A DNA stretch of 64,000 nt from Candidatus Sulfotelmatobacter sp. (GTDB lineage Bacteria > Acidobacteriota > Terriglobia > Terriglobales > Acidobacteriaceae): assembly GCA_030041475.1 (NCBI GenBank), contig JASHNU010000092.1, forward strand, positions 1 to 64,000, in the 5' to 3' direction. The notes under the pieces are model-generated. The model made no database searches. It was not told the origin of the DNA and worked only from the letters and a program-made list of their open reading frames with translations. Below are positions 59,167 to 64,000 of the stretch, piece by piece. The number at the start of each line of letters is the position of its first letter. Positions within the stretch are counted from its first letter, which is position 1. Position numbers and translations under genes: made by a program.

Positions 59167-62100
59167 ATGGTTTCGGCACGCAGTCTTTCTCTTTCCGCAC
59201 TATCAGTTTTTCTTCTGATGACTCTCACCGCTCTTCCGCTTCACACGCAAGATTCCGCCACGGGCTCATTCCGCGGCACTGTCGTCGATTCAACCGGAAG
59301 CCGCGTTCCGCAGGCGTCGATCGTCGTCGTCAGCACCTCCACCGGCGCGCGGCACTCTGCCTCGAGCGACGCTGAAGGCCGCTTCGCGATGGAACTGCCT
59401 CCCGGCGATTATTCTGCGCGCGCAGTGGCGAAAGGCATGTCGCCACAGGTTACGCCGCAACTGCATGTGGATGTTGGCGGCATCACCGAGCTCGAATTCC
59501 GGCTATCGATCGCCGGCGCCCAGGAGCATGTCACAGTCTCCGCCGAGCCTGCCCTGGTCGAGACCCAGCCCAGCGCCGTTTCCACGCTGCTCGACGAACG
59601 CGCTTTGAACGATTTCCCTCTGAACGGCCGCCGCTTCTCCGATCTCGCTCTGTTCTCGCCCGGTGTGACCCAGGACCCGCGTAGCCTGAATTCCTCCACC
59701 AACGGCGATCTCTCTTTCGGCGGCCTTCGCGGATTCCAGAATGCTTTTTTGGTCGATGGCGGCGACTACAACAATGCCTTCTTCGCCCAGGCCACGGGAC
59801 GTTATCGAGCTCCGTACGTTCTTTCGACCGACACCGTGCAGGAGTTCCGCGTGTCTTCGAACTCCTACGGCGCCGAACAGGGACGCTCGGGCGGCGCGGT
59901 CGTCAACGTGGTGACCAAGTCGGGGTCGAATCATTTCCATGGAACGTCGTTTTATTATCTGCGCGACAGTTCGTTCGGCGCGGCCGACCCGTTCCTCGCC
60001 TTCAAGCCGCACAACCGCCAGCAACAGGCGGGAGGCACGATCGGCGGCCCGCTCCGGCGCAACAAGATTTTCTTCTTCGCCGGATTCGACCAGCACATTT
60101 TCCACGCGCCCAATGTGGTGGAATTTCTGAACGGCAGCTCCAAGGTGGTGCCGCAACCCGGGACCGGCCCGTACACGCCTGGTGATTACGAGACTTCCGA
60201 TCAGGATCTGGTCTTCGCCGCCGCCGCTCAACTCACTTCGCTCGCCGGAGAATATCCTTCGGCGCAAATCGGCAACACGGGCTTCGGAAAGCTCGACATC
60301 AATCTCACGCCGCGCCATCAGCTGACGCTGCGCGTCAATACGACGCGCTACTGGGGATCGAACAATGTTTTTCTCGACCCCGCCAGCCCCGTCACCTACG
60401 ACTCCATTAGCGACAACGGCGAGGAAACGGTCGCGACCGAAACCGCGAATCTGTCGCTGACCAGCGGCCTGTCAGCACACTGGATTAATCACCTGCGCGC
60501 GCAGTTCTCGCGCGACCTGCAACAGTCTTTCAGCAACACGAGCGACGTGCTGGTGAAGATTCCCAACATTCTCGACGGTATGGGCCGCTCCGACCTGCTT
60601 CCGCGCCAGACCCGTGAGCACCGCCTCCAACTCGCCGAAACCGTTAGCTTCGACGGCCATCGCAATTCGTGGAAGTTCGGCGGCGATGGCCTCCTGTCGT
60701 GGATCTATGACTTTTTCCCCAGCCAGCAGAGCGGAGAATTCCTCTTCTATCCCATCAAAGTCGATCCGTTCACCTTCGAGCCAATGGAGGCTGGACTCGA
60801 GCTCACGCCGCTGCGCGCCTACGCGCACGAAGTTCCGCATTACTATTTGCAGAATTTTGGCAGCGCCGCGTCCCATCCCGACACCAAAGAATATGCGGCT
60901 TTTGTGCAAGACACGATCCGCCTGACGGATCATCTCGCGGTGAATCTGGGTGCGCGCTGGGACTTGCAAACCTTTACGACCGCGGGGCTGGTGTCGAATC
61001 CGCTTTTCCCACCGTCAGGCAAGGTTCCTTTTCAGCCTTATAACTTCGCCCCGCGGGCCGGTCTGGCGTATTCCTTCGGCAATGTTCGCCCGCTCGTTCT
61101 CCGCGCGGGATATGGCATCTTCTACGTGCGCATCCCGCAGATCTACAACTCAGCGGTCGAGACTGAGAATGGCATCACGGACACGCAGATTTTTCTCAAC
61201 AACACGAACTATTACGATCACCAGGTCTTCCCGGCCTATCCCAATCCGCTGGTGAGTTGCCCGCAGACCGCCGCAAGCTGCCTGCCGCCCGCGGGATTCA
61301 TGCAGGGCGTGTCGAACGAAGTCTCCGCGTTCGCTTCGAATTTTGTGACGCCGCGCGTACAGCAGGGCAGCGTGACGCTCGAAAAGGAAGTCGCGGGCCA
61401 CACCACCGTGGCTCTCTCGTATCTCACCGTCCACGGCGAGCACCTCATTCGCGCTCTGGATGTGAATCTGCCGCCGCCTCTTGCCGTTTCCTATCCCATC
61501 TTCGACTCGACCGGTTCCATCTTTCAGGGTGGATACTACACGGTCGATTCCTTCGCGACGTGGCAGTTCACGCAATCGCTGACCTGTCCTTTCCCGCCCT
61601 GCATCAATCCGCTGGGACGGCCGATCGCGCAACTTGGCGCGATTGACGAATTTCAGAGCGCCGCTTCGAGCTACTACAACGGAGGCACGCTGTCGATCAA
61701 CCGGCGCGTGTCGCGCGGAACCTATCTGCGCCTCTCCTACACCTACGCGCGAGCCATTGACGACGGCCAGGACGCGCTCGTCGCGGGCCAGCCCGCCACC
61801 GTGCAGAATTCCTATGATCCCGCGGCGGAGCGGGGACCCAGCACAACGGACCAGCGCCATCGTTTCGTCGGCGCCCTTTCCGTTGAGCCGCGGCCATTTC
61901 ACCGCGGCCATGAACTTGCCGGCCGCTTCCTGAACGACTGGAGGCTTTCAACCGTCGTCAATTACGGCAGCGGGCGACCCGTCACCGCAACCGTCGATGG
62001 CGATCCCAATCAGGACGGCAACGACCTGAACGACCGTCTCCCCGGCTACAGCCGCAACGGGTTTACCGGGCCGGACTACGCCACTGCCGATCTTCGCCTT

Positions 62101-62358
62101 ACCAGACTAGTCCGCATTACCGAACGCTGCCGGCTGCACTTCACGGCGGAGTCATTCAACCTCTTCAATCGCGATAACCAGCGCGTTACCATCACCTCGA
62201 ACGGGCTGGTGGCGCCGGCGAGCACGTTTGTGCAGAGCAATGTGACGGCCGGGATCGCACCCTATCCCGGCTGTTACACCCTGCCTAATAACTTCATGAA
62301 GCCAAACGCGGCCTTCGCCCCGCGGCAAATCCAGCTGGGGTTAAAGCTCGTTTACTAA
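59167..62358 (+). CDS. Oar-like TonB-dependent receptor-type outer-membrane protein
   Basis: A 1,063-residue protein. ATG 59167 is used: the signal peptide MVSARSLSLSALSVFLLMTLTALPLHTQ follows, and the ribosome-binding region AGGGGCGACTT precedes it. Residues 28-110 form a carboxypeptidase-regulatory-like domain (SFRGTVVDSTGSRVPQASIVVVSTSTG, DAEGRFAMELPPGDYSARAVAKG). A plug-like region follows (PLNGRRFSDLALFSPGV, GGLRGFQNAFLVDGGDYNN), then a long run of beta-barrel segments ending FAPRQIQLGLKLVY with an aromatic C-terminus. Such proteins form outer-membrane pores or binding barrels in Acidobacteria; substrate unknown, with carbohydrate or peptide uptake suspected. It stands alone, without an adjacent SusD-like gene. 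Confidence 0.9.
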   Translation: MVSARSLSLSALSVFLLMTLTALPLHTQDSATGSFRGTVVDSTGSRVPQASIVVVSTSTGARHSASSDAEGRFAMELPPGDYSARAVAKGMSPQVTPQLHVDVGGITELEFRLSIAGAQEHVTVSAEPALVETQPSAVSTLLDERALNDFPLNGRRFSDLALFSPGVTQDPRSLNSSTNGDLSFGGLRGFQNAFLVDGGDYNNAFFAQATGRYRAPYVLSTDTVQEFRVSSNSYGAEQGRSGGAVVNVVTKSGSNHFHGTSFYYLRDSSFGAADPFLAFKPHNRQQQAGGTIGGPLRRNKIFFFAGFDQHIFHAPNVVEFLNGSSKVVPQPGTGPYTPGDYETSDQDLVFAAAAQLTSLAGEYPSAQIGNTGFGKLDINLTPRHQLTLRVNTTRYWGSNNVFLDPASPVTYDSISDNGEETVATETANLSLTSGLSAHWINHLRAQFSRDLQQSFSNTSDVLVKIPNILDGMGRSDLLPRQTREHRLQLAETVSFDGHRNSWKFGGDGLLSWIYDFFPSQQSGEFLFYPIKVDPFTFEPMEAGLELTPLRAYAHEVPHYYLQNFGSAASHPDTKEYAAFVQDTIRLTDHLAVNLGARWDLQTFTTAGLVSNPLFPPSGKVPFQPYNFAPRAGLAYSFGNVRPLVLRAGYGIFYVRIPQIYNSAVETENGITDTQIFLNNTNYYDHQVFPAYPNPLVSCPQTAASCLPPAGFMQGVSNEVSAFASNFVTPRVQQGSVTLEKEVAGHTTVALSYLTVHGEHLIRALDVNLPPPLAVSYPIFDSTGSIFQGGYYTVDSFATWQFTQSLTCPFPPCINPLGRPIAQLGAIDEFQSAASSYYNGGTLSINRRVSRGTYLRLSYTYARAIDDGQDALVAGQPATVQNSYDPAAERGPSTTDQRHRFVGALSVEPRPFHRGHELAGRFLNDWRLSTVVNYGSGRPVTATVDGDPNQDGNDLNDRLPGYSRNGFTGPDYATADLRLTRLVRITERCRLHFTAESFNLFNRDNQRVTITSNGLVAPASTFVQSNVTAGIAPYPGCYTLPNNFMKPNAAFAPRQIQLGLKLVY

Positions 62359-62463
62359 CGGGGAAGCGCGGTCTCAAAATGAGTCCTAAATCTATGTGCG
62401 GATGGGTTAGTCCTGCTTAGGTCACAGGGTCAGGAATTTCCACGCTCTCCCCCTGACTTGCCC

Positions 62464-62491
62464 TTGACTTGGAGTCGAATCCTTGTAATAA
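62464..62491 (+). promoter_or_regulatory. Sigma-70-type promoter of rpsU
   Basis: TTGACT at 62464-62469 and TAATAA at 62486-62491 are separated by 16 bases. They lie 40 bases before the rpsU start, with GGGTTTGGGGGTG between. Hexamers close to the TTGACA/TATAAT consensus make this the clearest promoter in the window. Confidence 0.6.
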
Positions 62492-62530
62492 CTATTCGGT
62501 CCCACAGGACGGGTTTGGGGGTGTGTCAGT

Positions 62531-62728
62531 TTGGCAGAAGTAAGACTTCAAGAGGGTGAGTCCCTCGAGAATGCTCTGCGCCGCTTCAAGCGTAAGGTGC
62601 AACAGGAAGACATTATCAAGGAGGTCAAGCGCCACTCCTTCTACCTGAAGCCCGGCGAGAAGAAGCGCGTGAAGGCAGCTTTGGCGCGCAAGCGGGCGCG
62701 CAAGAAGACGCGCAAGGAGCAGGACTAA
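62531..62728 (+). CDS. rpsU: 30S ribosomal protein S21
   Basis: A 65-residue S21 starting at TTG 62531 (no ATG is in frame), translated as MAEVRLQEGESLENALRRFK. The basic C-terminal half, KPGEKKRVKAALARKRARKKTRKEQ, is typical. S21 sits near the anti-Shine-Dalgarno of 16S rRNA; in some phyla rpsU uses unusual starts. A hairpin follows the stop. Confidence 0.93.
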   Translation: MAEVRLQEGESLENALRRFKRKVQQEDIIKEVKRHSFYLKPGEKKRVKAALARKRARKKTRKEQD

Positions 62729-62736
62729 GTGAAACA

Positions 62737-62762
62737 GGAGCCGCCTCATCCGGGGCGGCTCC
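62737..62762 (+). terminator. Probable rpsU transcript-end hairpin
   Basis: GGAGCCGCC (62737-62745) and GGCGGCTCC (62754-62762) form a perfect 9-bp GC-rich stem with loop TCATCCGG, eight bases after the rpsU stop. No T-run follows, so it is either a rho-assisted end or a 3' stability hairpin. A second hairpin, CCACGTTC-ATTCCAC-GAACGTGG (62845-62867, 7-nt loop), lies further down. Confidence 0.5.
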
Positions 62763-62990
62763 GCTCAATCTGGCCCCCACCAAGTTGAGGTGCTTCACGG
62801 CAGTCATAATTCATATCCCGGCATAAAAGCACGAGAGTTTTTGCCCACGTTCATTCCACGAACGTGGAGGGCCGAGTCCAAGGGGCGGTACCGAGGGGGG
62901 AGAAGTTCAAAACCCTGTTTTTTCTCCGACCACCGCAGTTCTTTCCCCGCGGGTGGGCGCGCGGAAACGGGCTGAAGGGAGCCATCCTCA

Positions 62991-63308
62991 ATGGAGTTTC
63001 AGGACAAGGTGCTGAAGTGTATTGACTGCGGGAACGACTTTGTTTTCACCGCCGGGGAGCAGCTGTTCTTTCACGACAAGCAATTCAAGAACGAGCCCAA
63101 GCGCTGCAAGGCCTGCAAGACCAAGCGTGTCGCCGTACTCGGCGCACCACCCGCGCAGGGGCAAACGCACCGTTACACGAAAGTGGAAACCCAGGCCGTT
63201 TGCTCGGGATGCGGAAAGCAGACGACGGTTCCATTTCGTCCCACCCAGGGCCGCCCGGTTTTCTGCCGCGAGTGTTTTCAGTCGCGCCGAACGGCTGCCT
63301 CCGCCTGA
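62991..63308 (+). CDS. Double zinc-ribbon protein
   Basis: A 105-residue cytosolic protein with two C-x2-C pairs in each half: CIDCGNDFVF with CKACKTKR, then CSGCGKQTTVPF with CRECFQSRR. This is the zinc-ribbon arrangement of proteins annotated as CxxC-x(n)-CxxC type zinc-binding, which often have cold-shock or RNA-related neighbours. The first half resembles trace-domain zf-trcl with a FHDKQFKNEPKRC stretch. Located between rpsU and mtaB. Function unknown. Confidence 0.85.
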   Translation: MEFQDKVLKCIDCGNDFVFTAGEQLFFHDKQFKNEPKRCKACKTKRVAVLGAPPAQGQTHRYTKVETQAVCSGCGKQTTVPFRPTQGRPVFCRECFQSRRTAASA

Positions 63309-63410
63309 TTTCACCCTTACCGCCCGCAAGTCCGGACCGTAAGTCCGGACAGGCTGCGGCGGAAGTGTGCGATACCGTAGTGCGTTAACATATTGCGTTA
63401 ATATGGAAGC

Positions 63411-64000
63411 GTGCCGGGCTACTATGTAGAAAACTTCGGCTGCCGCGCCACACAGGCGGACGGTGCAGCTCTGGAGCGCCAATTCGAAGAGCTCGGCCTC
63501 GATCGCGCGGCGACTCCTACGCAGGCTGCCATCGTGGTCCTGAACACCTGCACGGTCACAGCCGCGGCCGATCAGGACGCGCGTGCGGCCATCCGCCGCA
63601 TGCAGCGCCAGAATCCCGAAGCTCAGATCGTGGTTACCGGCTGCTACGCGCAGCGCGCTCCGGAAGAAGTTGCCACGCTGCCCGGCGTGGCTTTCGTCAT
63701 CGGCAACTCGCACAAGCACAGGCTAGCCAAGATCGCGCTGGCCAGCGACGCGTCATCAGAGGCGGTGCCTGCTGCGTCGACTGCGGCATTCATTCCCTTG
63801 GCTGGGCTGAGCAAGCAGCCCAGGACCGACGACCAGCGACCGATTTTCGTTTCCGACATTTTCGCGCACACCGAACTGCTCGCCGCACCGGTATTCGACG
63901 CCGCCGGCTTTTCTCAGGAAAGCGAGCGCACACGCCCCAACCTGAAAGTTCAGGACGGATGCGACAATCGCTGTTCTTTCTGTGTGATTCCGTTCGTGCG
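63411..64000 (+). CDS. mtaB: Radical SAM tRNA methylthiotransferase, MtaB/MiaB type (cut by window edge)
   Basis: The frame from GTG 63411 stays open to the window end (196 codons). The N-terminal MTTase domain has its three Cys: ENFGCRATQADG, VLNTCTVTAAAD and VVTGCYAQRAP. A long linker precedes the radical SAM cluster motif C-x3-C-x2-C (CDNRCSFC), with LKVQDGCDN in front. The pattern is closer to MtaB (threonylcarbamoyladenosine methylthiotransferase) than to MiaB through the linker length and ENFGCR start, but MiaB cannot be excluded. GGAAG precedes the GTG closely. The C-terminal TRAM part lies outside the window. Confidence 0.85.
   Translation, partial: MPGYYVENFGCRATQADGAALERQFEELGLDRAATPTQAAIVVLNTCTVTAAADQDARAAIRRMQRQNPEAQIVVTGCYAQRAPEEVATLPGVAFVIGNSHKHRLAKIALASDASSEAVPAASTAAFIPLAGLSKQPRTDDQRPIFVSDIFAHTELLAAPVFDAAGFSQESERTRPNLKVQDGCDNRCSFCVIPFV

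Overview
The window is about 64 kb of GC-rich, densely coding chromosome that reads like an Acidobacteriota genome (Terriglobia / Koribacter-like; this is inference from content, no 16S is present). Pointers are a 1,063-residue Oar-type TonB-dependent-receptor-like protein with an N-terminal carboxypeptidase-regulatory domain, a VWFA-related secreted protein, a Ser/Thr kinase with a TPR tail, an ECF sigma / zinc anti-sigma pair, DUF4097, DUF4199 and DUF3592 proteins, and several families of short dispersed palindromes between genes. No plasmid, prophage, IS or CRISPR gene was found.

Layout. 1-8.4 kb: 5' part of recG (minus), three small exported or membrane proteins, a GAF-GAF-GGDEF diguanylate cyclase, then a minus-strand envelope-stress-like operon (ECF sigma, HEAT-repeat anti-sigma, DUF4097 solenoid, PDZ-PDZ-coiled-coil protein). 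8.8-14.3 kb: translation and precursor housekeeping on the minus strand (rplI, rpsR, rpsF, pth, rplY, prs, tRNA-Gln, ispE). 14.4-21.7 kb: small exported proteins, a class I amidotransferase hydrolase, and ispD-ispF with a coupled secreted protein, preceded by a YacL-like PIN-TRAM protein. 22-31.4 kb: quinone reductase-like gene, CDP-alcohol phosphotransferase with GtrA, VWFA protein, murJ, cysteine dioxygenase, polA. 31.5-44.8 kb: tRNA-Pro with a duplicated 3' end, EF-hand protein, Ser/Thr kinase, membrane LuxR regulator with DUF4199 partner, CpaE-like ATPase, beta-propeller lipoprotein, PilZ protein, MFS exporter, large secreted protein. 44.9-50.8 kb: an almost complete coenzyme F420 cluster (cofG-cofD-cofC-cofE-cofH-npdG). 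50.9-64 kb: flavin reductase, msrB, bactofilin, ABC-F ATPase, Nudix, hisS, gamma-carbonic anhydrase, the Oar-like receptor, rpsU, a zinc-ribbon protein and the start of mtaB.

The most notable signal is a family of hairpin elements whose stems differ in sequence but stay self-complementary, mostly around a 7-nt loop. At least two copies lie inside protein genes (an alcohol-dehydrogenase-family reductase and an ABC-F ATPase), in the same orientation and reading frame, each adding a peptide of the form GAPLL-x-x-S-x-RSG. This resembles the in-frame palindromic elements known from Rickettsia. Other notable points are the F420 cluster with single-domain CofE and split CofG/CofH, the perfect 18-residue-period beta-solenoid under sigma-factor linkage, a secreted protein with an internal duplication translationally coupled to ispF, a perfect TGTGA-N6-TCACA operator, and a 24-bp duplication of the tRNA-Pro 3' end.
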